Assembly (NCBI GenBank): GCA_017631315.1
Contig: JAGBTN010000016.1
Coordinates: 149,098-213,097, forward strand
Source of the DNA: Bacteroidaceae bacterium
Lineage (GTDB): Bacteria; Bacteroidota; Bacteroidia; Bacteroidales; Bacteroidaceae
DNA: 64,000 nucleotides
Direction of reading: 5' to 3'
The notes under the pieces are model-generated. The model saw only the letters and a list, made by a program, of their open reading frames with translations. It did not search any database and had not been told where the DNA came from. Shown here piece after piece: positions 26,710-36,218 of the stretch; the first letter of the stretch is position 1, and each line of letters opens with the position of its first letter. Position numbers and translations under genes: made by a program.

Positions 26710-28437
26710 CTAATAGTGCGAAGGAGTGGTCGGGATTGTCTGTTTCGAACGTTTGATAACTCGCCAACGATTGCTATGCCCACTGCCTTCTGGCAGCATC
26801 TGCAGATATGGACTTTCTGTGTCGTAGGTAAGGAATAGTTCGCCGTCTGTCGTCAGTTTATATGTGCCATCCTCCTGTGGAATGAAATACCAAACCTGTG
26901 TATGCCCATCAATCCAAGACACATAGCCTTCGTTTTCCTTGAAATAATTGAAGTTGAAATAGCGTTCCACCAAGCCGTCGCCGGGGTCGTATTCGTGTGA
27001 ATCGATGATGTAACCACCGCCACACCTGATGACATCGAACAACACACCTTTAGTCCCTAAAGTAGCCATCGTTTCCCATGGGCCTCCACCCTTCAGGAGA
27101 AGTCCCGTCTCTACATGTTGCAAGTAGAAGGAAGCATCGAGATCCAGTTTGGCACCCTCTATGTCATCAACCTCCTCGAGGCGCCAGTTGTCGAAACGAA
27201 ACCAACATGGAACGCTATCGCGAATATGTCCGAACTGCATACGAATGTACAGTTGGTCGCTCGTAGCAGTGAACCACACCGATATTTCCTTCCCTTCTGT
27301 AGGTTCCGGAGGCAACACCCATGTTGCCGACAAACCGCTGTTGTTCCTGACACGGTGCGGTATTCCCTCCCTGACGTAAATCTGGAACCCGCCATCGCCA
27401 ATCCTGTTCTTTTCATAGCCACCAGTGCTGTATTCCGTTGTCAGTTTATAACGGCGTCCCCTTCTCACATTGATGGGGCAAAAGATAGGTTCGTGTCCTT
27501 CGATGCCACAGAAACGGATGGTGTTGTCCGAGCCGCTGTTCGTCACCTCGAAGCACTGCTTCTCCCGATAAGTCCAGGCAGTCATGTCGTGGAATATCTG
27601 CGGAAGAGGCCTGTTTGCATACCAATACCACAAAACGCCACAAAGAAGACAACCGAACGCCACAGCAAGGATGGCATTCCGCCACTTCCTTCTCTCCATC
27701 CGGCGCAAGTCTTCCTGCAGTTCACCAAGATTACGATAACGTTTCTCTATCGGTTGCAGGCATCGGTTCACGATGGGATGCCAATCCTTTCCCAGCCCCA
27801 TGTCCTCGAATATCCTTCCAAGTGAAAAAATGTCGTTTCGGATGTCGGGCAAAGACCCCTTACGCTGTTCCGGCGATATATAGTTTTCTGTTCCGCCTGG
27901 TTGCTTCAAGGTAGCAGAGAAGTCTGCGTCAGCAAGGCCGAAATCAATAAGCCTGACATTACAGCCATTGCGTGTGACCATAACATTCGAAGGCTTCAGG
28001 TCGCGATGTACGATGTCGAGGCTGTGCAGATAGGAGACTACATCGATAAGTTCCCTCGCAATCTTTTCTTTCATCGTCTGCGCAGGCTTGTTCTTCAGGA
28101 ACTCCTTCAAAGTTCTTCCATCCACCCACTCCATCACGAGGAAAAGTCCATCCCCGCCGGGCACAGACTCCAGGCCGGTGGTCTTGACAATCAAAGGATG
28201 ACCGGGGACCTGCACACGCATAAGCATCTCGCTCTCCTTGCGAAGCATCTCCTGATAGACCGGCTCGTCTGCCTCCTCCGGAATCAAACCTTTCAGCAGC
28301 CACCAGTGCCCATTGCGTTTTGCCTTAAGCAGAACGTTGTGCGTTGTGCGAAATTCCTCCGTAATATCTGTAAAGCAACGGCTCCTGTTCTCAAAGTCCT
28401 TGGCTATTATGCCACTGTTCGACGAGTCTCCAATCAT
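26710..28437 (-). CDS. Membrane Ser/Thr protein kinase with extracytoplasmic sensor domain
   Basis: A 575-residue Hanks-type kinase. The kinase domain spans about 15-250: the ATP Lys lies in WWLLKGLIPEE, the hinge is VMEWVDGRTL, the catalytic loop is IVHRDLKPSNVMV, the metal loop is LIDFGLAD and the activation-end motif is PGGTENYISPEQR. One transmembrane helix (about 258-276: AILAVAFGCLLCGVLWYWY) follows. The remaining 300 residues are extracytoplasmic, beta-rich and Trp/Tyr-rich, possibly ligand-binding. It probably senses something outside the cytoplasm. The partner gene at 28440 is only 2 bp upstream on the same strand. Confidence 0.92.
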   Translation of the reverse strand: MIGDSSNSGIIAKDFENRSRCFTDITEEFRTTHNVLLKAKRNGHWWLLKGLIPEEADEPVYQEMLRKESEMLMRVQVPGHPLIVKTTGLESVPGGDGLFLVMEWVDGRTLKEFLKNKPAQTMKEKIARELIDVVSYLHSLDIVHRDLKPSNVMVTRNGCNVRLIDFGLADADFSATLKQPGGTENYISPEQRKGSLPDIRNDIFSLGRIFEDMGLGKDWHPIVNRCLQPIEKRYRNLGELQEDLRRMERRKWRNAILAVAFGCLLCGVLWYWYANRPLPQIFHDMTAWTYREKQCFEVTNSGSDNTIRFCGIEGHEPIFCPINVRRGRRYKLTTEYSTGGYEKNRIGDGGFQIYVREGIPHRVRNNSGLSATWVLPPEPTEGKEISVWFTATSDQLYIRMQFGHIRDSVPCWFRFDNWRLEEVDDIEGAKLDLDASFYLQHVETGLLLKGGGPWETMATLGTKGVLFDVIRCGGGYIIDSHEYDPGDGLVERYFNFNYFKENEGYVSWIDGHTQVWYFIPQEDGTYKLTTDGELFLTYDTESPYLQMLPEGSGHSNRWRVIKRSKQTIPTTPSHY

Positions 28438-28439
28438 GG

Positions 28440-29015
28440 TCAGTCTTCTATCACCTCAAAACGGACACCCGACTTACTGCCTATCTGATAGGCAACAGGC
28501 GGATTGCCTTCGTGAACAAGGTTGTTCAAATAAAGCGGCTCACCCTCAATGAACAATACACACTCGAATGTATCGCCCACAGACAGTTTGGAGTTCACAA
28601 TCTCTTCTATAACGAACTGCGAATCGCCTAAATGCCTGACGGTACAATCTCTGTCGGGTTGCCAACTGATGTGGATATGTAAATCTTCTTTAAGTCTTTT
28701 GGTTTCAAGATGTCGGCTTACCACGAAATTACTGTTCTCGCCCATATCCTGCTTGCAGAAAGTCTGCCAGTCCTTGAAACCAACAAAGTTGGCCAACACG
28801 TCGAGCGTCCCTGTTCGGGTTGCCGTCTGCTCGTCGGAGTAATAGCCCCACATACGTTTCAGCGTATTAACCCCTACCCTTTGACGTTGCTTCCGTTCAA
28901 TCTCGTCCGACAACCAAACAAAGTCCTGAGCCGAACGAATCTTCTTCCCTACCATTCGTTCAATAGAGAGACGCAGAGCCACGCTCTTTTCCAGTTCCTT
29001 CTCTTCCTCGTTCAT
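28440..29015 (-). CDS. Cytoplasmic partner protein of the Ser/Thr kinase, unknown function
   Basis: A 191-residue protein with no signal peptide. Residues about 10-85 carry FVWLSDEIERK, VGVNTLKRMWGYYSDEQ and TLDVLANFVGFKDWQTF. This pattern (TLKRxWGY then STLDxLAxFxGFxDWxxF) recurs in Bacteroidetes proteins and looks like a small helical DNA- or protein-binding domain. The C-terminal half is beta-rich. A longer frame reaches 29117, but the ATG at 29015 (MNEEEKELEKS) is preferred because the upstream residues are poor coding sequence. It lies immediately before the kinase gene, with a 2-bp gap, so it may be a regulator or substrate. This is inference. Confidence 0.72.
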   Translation of the reverse strand: MNEEEKELEKSVALRLSIERMVGKKIRSAQDFVWLSDEIERKQRQRVGVNTLKRMWGYYSDEQTATRTGTLDVLANFVGFKDWQTFCKQDMGENSNFVVSRHLETKRLKEDLHIHISWQPDRDCTVRHLGDSQFVIEEIVNSKLSVGDTFECVLFIEGEPLYLNNLVHEGNPPVAYQIGSKSGVRFEVIED

Positions 29016-29139
29016 ATCAAGAAAACATTTTGACACAAAGTTAACGTAAAATCCCCGCTCAGCCAAACATTTCCACATCTTTAAGCCAAAGTGGACAGAA
29101 GTGGATGGGATTTTCAATAACCTTTATTCTTAAATATAG

Positions 29140-29147
29140 TAAGTTTG
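29140..29147 (+). promoter_or_regulatory. Possible -7 box for the GLUG protein gene
   Basis: TAAGTTTG matches TAnnTTTG, 82 bp before the ATG at 29229. No clear TTTG was found 19-21 bp upstream. Confidence 0.5.
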
Positions 29148-29228
29148 TGTCGAATTTAATGACTATATATGCCTGCCAGAAAAAAATTTGAACTCATCAA
29201 AACAAAACAATTACTAAAAATAAACAAA

Positions 29229-32200
29229 ATGAAACGTATCATTACCTTAACACTGATGCTATGCACGGTGTTCACAATGTCTGCACAATTTTCCGGTAGC
29301 GGAGCAGGAACAAGCAGTGATCCCTACCGTATCTTCAATGCAGACCAACTAACACAAATGAGGAACTTCCTCAATCAGGAGGGAGTCTATTTCAAACTGC
29401 AAAATGACATTAACCTCACAGATTGGTTGACAGACAACTACCCCACTCAAGGCTGGCAACCTATCGGCTCTACCAGTGAGCCATTCAAAGGTACGCTGGA
29501 CGGCAACGGGAAGACCATCTCTGGTTTCAGAATCACTCGTACATCCGCAGACTATATCGGGCTGTTTGCCGCAGTGGACGGAGCAACCATCAAGGATCTT
29601 ACCTTAAAGGGTGACATCCAGGGCAAATCGTACGTCGGTTCGCTCATGGGCAGCGGATCGGCAACGGTAACAAACTACTCCTTCGACGGAACAGTGACAG
29701 GCACTGGGAACTACATTGGTGGGGTTGGCGGCATGCAGAATACAGCATCGAGCAACCTCACAGTCAATGCAACAGTGAAAGGTGCGCAACACACTGGTGG
29801 CATCTACGGACAGGGAGTAGGATTGACTTCTGTCACATTTACCGGTCAGGTCAGCGGAACATCCTACACCGGTGGTCTCGCTGGACAAGGCTCCGGCACG
29901 TTCTCGTCTTGTATGATGAGTGGTCCCGTAGAAGGGGCTTCCTATACTGGCGGTTTAGTGGGATATGCTACTGCAAGTATTTCCCTCGAGAACTGCACGC
30001 ATCAAAACAACGTGACAGGCACTACATATACGGGTGGCATCGTTGGTACCACAAGCGACGGTGCTGTTACTCTGACATCGTGTCATGCCGACGGCAATGT
30101 CACAGGCACAACATATACAGGCGGCATCGTTGGTGCCACAAGCGACGGTGCTGTTACTCTGACATCGTGTTATGCCGATGGCAATGTCACAGGCACAACT
30201 TCCGTTGGAGGCGTATGCGGACAGATTCTCAATCCTGCCAACTCAACCATCAGCGGATGCAACTATTGGGGAGACATCACCGGCACGAGCCAACTGGGTG
30301 GAATAATTGGGCATCTTATAACAAATTACACGTCGTCATCCATCGATTTCACCTCTACCACAACCGCGGGGTATCCCGCACCTCAGTATAGTTCTGACGA
30401 TGAGGACTATAGTGACATCACATGTTTTTTTACTAAAAAAATGAATGATACAAAGTACTTCGGCACTTCTCGGATGTATGATTCAAAGTTCCAATCTCTC
30501 TATTCTGAATATGTAGGATTCATTTCTTATGATGCAATTAGAATATGGGCAAAAGAATATAATAATATTCCAGTTTTTTATACAAGTAATAGCTACGAAT
30601 ACACCCCAGGCGTTCTTACTGTCTACAACAATGTTCTCACAAGTTCGAGTGAATGTAATGTAAATATCACAAATTGTTCGGCAATAGGCAACATCTATGG
30701 AACAAGTACACACATTGGAGGTATTATAGGTCAAGACATAGAAGAAAACCATGAGATATACAGTTTAGACAGGGAAGAGACAGTCTATTACGTTGAAGGA
30801 AAAGGTATTAATCGAATTACCTCTTCTTCATCTTGGAAAGAAATCACTCTAAAAGAATACTCGTACATCTATACTACAACTAATATCAACGAATCGTACT
30901 TTTCCGGCAACATAGCAGGAACGAGTTATATTGGTGGCATAGCAGGCAGCAAGGATGGGGGGTGCATCAACAAATGTTATGCTTCTGCTTCCATCTCTGG
31001 CGAACAATTTCTTGGCGGGATCGCCGGATCGTTAACAAAAAAAGACCCAGATAACCTAGATAACAATGAAAACTCATTGAATGCCAACGTGGCAATATGC
31101 ACCAAAATTTCCGGCAACACAAATGTAGGCAGAATCTATGGAGCAACAGACGGCAATTTCTCGATAGCCGAATTGGGAACCACAAACGAAAACCGCAGCA
31201 TAGCATCTGCACATGTGATTATCAATGGAAGCACACAGACAATTAGCGACAATCTGCAAAACGGCACAGCAGTTGGCGTCAGCCAGTTGCGCTACAAAGC
31301 CAACTATGTAGCATGGGGTTGGGACTTCAACAACAATTGGACAATTCTGGAAACAGAAAGTTTCCCCTACAAAAACTGGCAATCTGCCCCTCCTGTTCTT
31401 TCCGACAAACTAACCTCTGGCGCAACAACCATTAGTGGCAAAAGCGCAGACTGTGGGACCATTCACCTCACAACCGGAGGTGGGAAACAATATACCGCGA
31501 CTGCCAATGCAAGTGGCGACTGGAGCATGACTGTTCCTGCACTTCACGCTGGAGAAACAATAACGCTGTATGCAAAAGGCAATAACAACAAGGAGAAATC
31601 GTACATTATAACCAGTACCGCAAAATTCCTTGGAAGCGGCACGGAAGATGACCCCTACCAGATTCATAGTGCCTACGACCTACAGGGTGTCTTCAATGGT
31701 GGATACTATAAACTCATGAATGACATTGACCTCTCAGCCTGGATTCAGGAAAACAGCCCATCGAAAGGATGGACTCCATGCGGCAGCGATGCAACTCTTA
31801 TCTACATCGACGGCGACAACCACAAGATAACTGGTCTTTGGACAAACACTACAACATCGCACATCGGTTTGTTCAACAAGCTCTCTGGTGGCTACATAAA
31901 AAACCTAAATGTTGAAGTTGCTAGTGGAAAGAAAGTAAAAGGAGGAAACAACACGGGCATTTTGGTTGGTTGGGCAAATAACATCGACATCATAAACTGT
32001 TCTGTCAAAGGCGATGCAGAAGGCACAAACTACTTGGGCGGCATCGTTGGTTATATAGAAACAGACCAGGAAACCAACGTCCTTTCCAATCTGAAATACG
32101 AAGGTATACTCACCTCTTCATCTGCAATAGGCGTTGGCGGCATTGCAGGCAAATGTAAACTCTATAATATATATAATGTGTATGCCAACGCTAACATCAG

Positions 32201-33773
32201 TTTGAAGAGTGTAAACACAGCCGGCTGTCTTTTTGGAAATCTGGATGAACTTAAGGGTATGAATACATGTTCAGCAATAGGAAGCATCACATCCTCCGGA
32301 GCAGACAGTCAAATTGGCGGTTTGGCAGGACAAATTGTATTCAACGAACAAAGCACATCTGATGTGCTGACACAATGCACTGCAGATGTAAACATCATTA
32401 GCACGGGAGAAAGGAACAAGATTGGTGGAATTGCCGGACAAACAACATATAGTGGCACAAATAGTTTGAGCCTCATTTCCCAGTGTAGTTCCTTTGGCGA
32501 CATTAGCGCAACAGGAACAGAAAGCATAAGTGGCGGACTTGTTGGTGACGTTATCGGAACTTCTATTCAAGACTGCTACAGTTCTGCGGAGGTAGAAGGT
32601 TCTCAGTACTCTGGCGGTCTTGTAGGTTATGTAACAAATGCAACCATCAATAAATGTTATTCCTGCGGTAATACCCGTGGAGAATACTATGGTGCTGGAA
32701 TTGCCGCGCAACTGAAAGGAACTGGCGCAAAAGTTATGAATTGTGTTGCTCTAAATAACGAACTCACATTCACCCACGAATCTTCATGGGCGGCTCGTGT
32801 TATAGGCGGTTATGACGAAGCATCAGGCGACCCCGATGGCAGCAATCTGGCTTTGGGAACCATGCAAGTATCTCTGAACAATGTGCCTGTAAAGAAGTAC
32901 GACGACTTGGTGGAAGGCACAGCCAAATCGGAAACCGAATTGAAGCAACAAGACACATATGAAGCCTTAGGATGGAATTTCGATGGAGTATGGACAATGC
33001 CAGCAAACGGTGGCTATCCCGTGCTGCAATGGCAGGCAGAAACCCCAGAGCCAGAAGTGACTAAAGGTGACATGAATGGCGACGGCACATTCAGCATTAC
33101 CGACGTTGTTTTGATTATCGATGTTATTGCAGGTTTCATTACCGATGAAAGCCGGATGGCTGTAGCAGATGTAAATAACGACGGAAGTATCACCATTACA
33201 GACTGCGTAGCAACAATCGACCTGATTGCAGCACAATTAACAACGCCAAAATCTGCAATCCTTAAAGCACGAGCCGCATCCTCTAACACAGATCGCATCA
33301 GTGCCCTTTTGCAAGATGGCTTAATGACCATTGCTCTTGACAACGAAAAGCAATACACGGCCTTCCAAATGATTGTCAACATGCCGGATGGTATGACCCT
33401 CGGACGCATCTCTATGGATAAGACACGCGGGACTGACCATCACATAGCAGTACGCAATCTCAATCGTGGGCAATATCTGATAACCGGCTTCTCTGCGTAT
33501 AACGAAGAACTGAATGGCAATTACGGCAACCTGTTCTCTGTCTCCACTAACGGGCAGGCAAACGGTGACATCATTATCAGCAACGTAGAATTTGTAACAA
33601 CAGAAGCCGAAACATGTCGACTGAAAGATATTTACATCAACAGCACACCGACTGGAATCTCGGCCATCGTATCGCAGCAGACAGACATAATTTACGACCT
33701 ACAAGGACGACGCATTACAACACCTGTAAAGGGTATATATATAGTAAAAGGCAAGAAAACCATCATAAAATAA
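29229..33773 (+). CDS. Secreted GLUG-repeat adhesin-like protein with dockerin and cohesin-like modules
   Basis: A 1514-residue protein starting MKRIITLTLMLCTVFTMSAQ (signal peptide). The bulk is two right-handed beta-helix-like regions of GLUG-type repeats (YTGGIVG, YLGGIVGY, QIGGLAGQ), each opened by GSGTxxDPYxI. Near residue 1280 a dockerin-like pair of calcium loops appears (DMNGDGTFSITD and DVNNDGSITITD). A cohesin-like beta-sandwich follows (about 1345-1470: YTAFQMIVNMPDGMTLG), then a T9SS-like tail (IYDLQGRRI, KGIYIVKGKKTIIK). The start was chosen at 29229 rather than 29169 for the signal peptide. It is probably a surface adhesin or scaffold. The next secreted-protein gene starts 6 bp later. 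Confidence 0.8.
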   Translation: MKRIITLTLMLCTVFTMSAQFSGSGAGTSSDPYRIFNADQLTQMRNFLNQEGVYFKLQNDINLTDWLTDNYPTQGWQPIGSTSEPFKGTLDGNGKTISGFRITRTSADYIGLFAAVDGATIKDLTLKGDIQGKSYVGSLMGSGSATVTNYSFDGTVTGTGNYIGGVGGMQNTASSNLTVNATVKGAQHTGGIYGQGVGLTSVTFTGQVSGTSYTGGLAGQGSGTFSSCMMSGPVEGASYTGGLVGYATASISLENCTHQNNVTGTTYTGGIVGTTSDGAVTLTSCHADGNVTGTTYTGGIVGATSDGAVTLTSCYADGNVTGTTSVGGVCGQILNPANSTISGCNYWGDITGTSQLGGIIGHLITNYTSSSIDFTSTTTAGYPAPQYSSDDEDYSDITCFFTKKMNDTKYFGTSRMYDSKFQSLYSEYVGFISYDAIRIWAKEYNNIPVFYTSNSYEYTPGVLTVYNNVLTSSSECNVNITNCSAIGNIYGTSTHIGGIIGQDIEENHEIYSLDREETVYYVEGKGINRITSSSSWKEITLKEYSYIYTTTNINESYFSGNIAGTSYIGGIAGSKDGGCINKCYASASISGEQFLGGIAGSLTKKDPDNLDNNENSLNANVAICTKISGNTNVGRIYGATDGNFSIAELGTTNENRSIASAHVIINGSTQTISDNLQNGTAVGVSQLRYKANYVAWGWDFNNNWTILETESFPYKNWQSAPPVLSDKLTSGATTISGKSADCGTIHLTTGGGKQYTATANASGDWSMTVPALHAGETITLYAKGNNNKEKSYIITSTAKFLGSGTEDDPYQIHSAYDLQGVFNGGYYKLMNDIDLSAWIQENSPSKGWTPCGSDATLIYIDGDNHKITGLWTNTTTSHIGLFNKLSGGYIKNLNVEVASGKKVKGGNNTGILVGWANNIDIINCSVKGDAEGTNYLGGIVGYIETDQETNVLSNLKYEGILTSSSAIGVGGIAGKCKLYNIYNVYANANISLKSVNTAGCLFGNLDELKGMNTCSAIGSITSSGADSQIGGLAGQIVFNEQSTSDVLTQCTADVNIISTGERNKIGGIAGQTTYSGTNSLSLISQCSSFGDISATGTESISGGLVGDVIGTSIQDCYSSAEVEGSQYSGGLVGYVTNATINKCYSCGNTRGEYYGAGIAAQLKGTGAKVMNCVALNNELTFTHESSWAARVIGGYDEASGDPDGSNLALGTMQVSLNNVPVKKYDDLVEGTAKSETELKQQDTYEALGWNFDGVWTMPANGGYPVLQWQAETPEPEVTKGDMNGDGTFSITDVVLIIDVIAGFITDESRMAVADVNNDGSITITDCVATIDLIAAQLTTPKSAILKARAASSNTDRISALLQDGLMTIALDNEKQYTAFQMIVNMPDGMTLGRISMDKTRGTDHHIAVRNLNRGQYLITGFSAYNEELNGNYGNLFSVSTNGQANGDIIISNVEFVTTEAETCRLKDIYINSTPTGISAIVSQQTDIIYDLQGRRITTPVKGIYIVKGKKTIIK
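30036..30209 (+). repeat. 87-bp tandem duplication inside the GLUG gene
   Basis: Positions 30036-30122 and 30123-30209 are almost identical, with only a handful of substitutions such as GGTACC to GGTGCC. Each copy encodes 29 residues with GGIVGxTSDGAVTLTSC. It is in frame, so copy number could change without disrupting the gene. Confidence 0.85.
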
Positions 33774-33779
33774 AAGATT

Positions 33780-36206
33780 ATGTATAAATTTCGAAATTTA
33801 CTAACATGTGGACTACTGCTGTTTGTCTCTCATGTTATGGGATACGACATAACAGTTAGTCCCATAGAAATCAAAGCAGGAGAGAGTACCAACCTTTGTA
33901 TCAATCTTTCCAACACAGAGAGTTTTACCGCCTATCAGATGTCAATCTATCTACCAGAAGGCATAACGGTACAGAAGAAAACTAACGGGAAGTATGCATA
34001 TACATCCAATGCAGAGCGACTCGATCCTGATTTCTTTAATGTCACAGTTCAAAATGCTGCTGACGGAAGTATTCTCATCACAGTCTATGCCCCCGAAAAA
34101 GATGCAATTGCAGGCACAAACGGAGAGCTTATGCGTCTACCTATCGACATTGCATCTACTGTAACAACATCATTACAGGGAAGTATCAAAAACATTGAGT
34201 TTACCGATGTCAACTCTCAGGGACATAAACATAGCGATATCATATTCAGCCTGGAATACAAAGAGGAGATTGACATTATCACCAATAAATGCGGCGACAA
34301 TCTTTCCTGGTCATATGACGATAATTCTCAGACACTAACAATCTCTGGAAGTGGCAATATGTATGATTATGATTTTTTTACTGAGCCTTGGAGTGATTAT
34401 AAGGAACAAATACAGAATATTAATTTCCCCGAAGGACTCACACACATCGGCACTTGTGCTTTCGTCGCATGTACTAATATAACATCTATAACTATACCAG
34501 ATAGTGTAACAAATATCAGCGAGTCTGCTTTCAGTGATTGCTATAATTTGCAAACGATAAACTTTGGTAACGGAGTGACGAGTATCTGCTACGGTGCATT
34601 TGAAAATTGTCACAACTTAATATCGGTTACTCTATCAAATAGTATTAGGACCATTGGAAATGCAGCCTTCCGTAATTGCAACAATTTGAGTTCTGTCGAA
34701 CTGGGAGATCGTGTTGAATATATTGGAGATGGTACATTTCACAATTGTCATGGCCTCGGTTCAATAAACATACCTAGCAGTGTTACAAAAATTGAGAAAT
34801 GGGCATTTGCAGGCTGTATAGACCTCAGGTCTATTATGGTTGAAGAAGACAATGTCATATACGATTCTCGTAACAACTCCAATGCAATCATTGAAACGGA
34901 AACAAACACATTGATTACTGGCTGCACAAATACAATTATTCCAAACACTGTAACATGCATTCAGTCCGGAGCTTTTAGTGATCAAGCATACATGACTTCT
35001 ATCACTATTCCTAATAGCATAACAAACATCGAGAATACTGCATTTTGCGCATGCAATAGTCTAACCGATGTTTATTGTCTTGCAGAAAATGTTCCAAACA
35101 CAGATAGTAATGCCTTTGAGGCGACTCCACTCAACTCTGTCACACTCCATGTACCAACAAATTCAATAGAAGCATATAGCACTACTGAACCATGGAGTAA
35201 TTTTGGGACGATTGTTGCAATTGAAGGAGCAAAGGTGGAGCAAACAATAGAAATAAGTGCATTGCCTGAAATGACCGAAGGTGATGCTGCCTATGCACTT
35301 CCTCAGCAAACGGATCAAGGACTTACACTGACATGGACGGCTGCCGACGAAACAATTGCACGCATTAGCGACTATCAACTAACTCCCCTTAAAGCTGGCA
35401 TTACTACCATTACAGCCACCCAAGAGGGTAATGACGAGTATCAGTCATTCACAAAAACATTCAGTTTGACAGTCAATAAAAATGAAGAAGTACCTTCTAT
35501 CGAAGACACCGACATCTCGCAGATGGACAATGTTATATATATCGAACCCACGGAAGTAAAAAGTGACTCGGAAACCACATTGTCATTTATGATGAAAAAT
35601 ACGGCTAACATTCGTGGATTCCAGTTTGACCTGTTTCTTCCAGAAGGTATCACGGTTGTAAAATCCAGCAAGGGTAAAATCCTTGGAGAACTCAATCCTG
35701 AACGTTTACCCGAAGAGGACGAGCATCAGTTGACATTCAGTGAACAGACAAATGGGGCTATACGTTTCCTTTGCAGTTCGCTATACGACGAAACATTTAC
35801 CGGTACAAGCGGTGTGATTCTTACCTTGCAGATTAAAATTGATGAGAATATGGAAGACGGAGAATATCCGGTTCAGTTAAAAAACATGATTCTGAACGAA
35901 ACAGATATTTCAAAATTCTATCAAACTGAATTCTTGCAGTCGAAAATAACTGTAACCTCATATATGCTTGGCGACATCAACGATGACGGGGAAATTAATG
36001 TATTGGACTATACCGGTGTAGCGAACCACATACATGGTAATACTCCTGAGGGATTTGTTACGAAGGCAGCCGATGTGGACAGCAACGGCGTCATAGACGT
36101 TAGAGACTATACCGGTGTAGCGAACATCATCCACACGGGTTTTGTATCTGGTAGCATGGGGGCTTCATTGAATGCGAAAGAATATAATAATGTAGAACCA
36201 CAATAA
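33780..36206 (+). CDS. Secreted protein with two cohesin-like modules, BspA-type LRRs and a dockerin
   Basis: An 808-residue protein. Order: signal peptide (1-21), cohesin-like module 1 (about 22-165: ITVSPIEIKAGES, TAYQMSIYLPEGITV), then BspA/TpLRR repeats (about 205-445: ITSITIPDSVTNISESAFSD). A bacterial Ig-like domain (about 480-565) and cohesin-like module 2 (about 575-725: IRGFQFDLFLPEGITVVKSS) follow. A dockerin-like pair of calcium loops closes it (DINDDGEINVLD and DVDSNGVIDVRD). It lacks the T9SS-like tail of its neighbours. BspA repeats commonly mediate binding to host proteins or other bacteria. It lies 6 bp after the GLUG gene and 12 bp before the next. Confidence 0.82.
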   Translation: MYKFRNLLTCGLLLFVSHVMGYDITVSPIEIKAGESTNLCINLSNTESFTAYQMSIYLPEGITVQKKTNGKYAYTSNAERLDPDFFNVTVQNAADGSILITVYAPEKDAIAGTNGELMRLPIDIASTVTTSLQGSIKNIEFTDVNSQGHKHSDIIFSLEYKEEIDIITNKCGDNLSWSYDDNSQTLTISGSGNMYDYDFFTEPWSDYKEQIQNINFPEGLTHIGTCAFVACTNITSITIPDSVTNISESAFSDCYNLQTINFGNGVTSICYGAFENCHNLISVTLSNSIRTIGNAAFRNCNNLSSVELGDRVEYIGDGTFHNCHGLGSINIPSSVTKIEKWAFAGCIDLRSIMVEEDNVIYDSRNNSNAIIETETNTLITGCTNTIIPNTVTCIQSGAFSDQAYMTSITIPNSITNIENTAFCACNSLTDVYCLAENVPNTDSNAFEATPLNSVTLHVPTNSIEAYSTTEPWSNFGTIVAIEGAKVEQTIEISALPEMTEGDAAYALPQQTDQGLTLTWTAADETIARISDYQLTPLKAGITTITATQEGNDEYQSFTKTFSLTVNKNEEVPSIEDTDISQMDNVIYIEPTEVKSDSETTLSFMMKNTANIRGFQFDLFLPEGITVVKSSKGKILGELNPERLPEEDEHQLTFSEQTNGAIRFLCSSLYDETFTGTSGVILTLQIKIDENMEDGEYPVQLKNMILNETDISKFYQTEFLQSKITVTSYMLGDINDDGEINVLDYTGVANHIHGNTPEGFVTKAADVDSNGVIDVRDYTGVANIIHTGFVSGSMGASLNAKEYNNVEPQ
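35592..35930 (+). repeat. Cohesin-like module duplicated 780 bp downstream, copy 1
   Basis: This block matches 36372-36710 with a constant 780-bp offset and no indels. It is strongest over the first 200 bp, where only scattered substitutions occur. It encodes KNTANIRGFQFDLFLPEGIT and the following strands in both genes. Confidence 0.85.
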
Positions 36207-36218
36207 TGATAATAAGAA

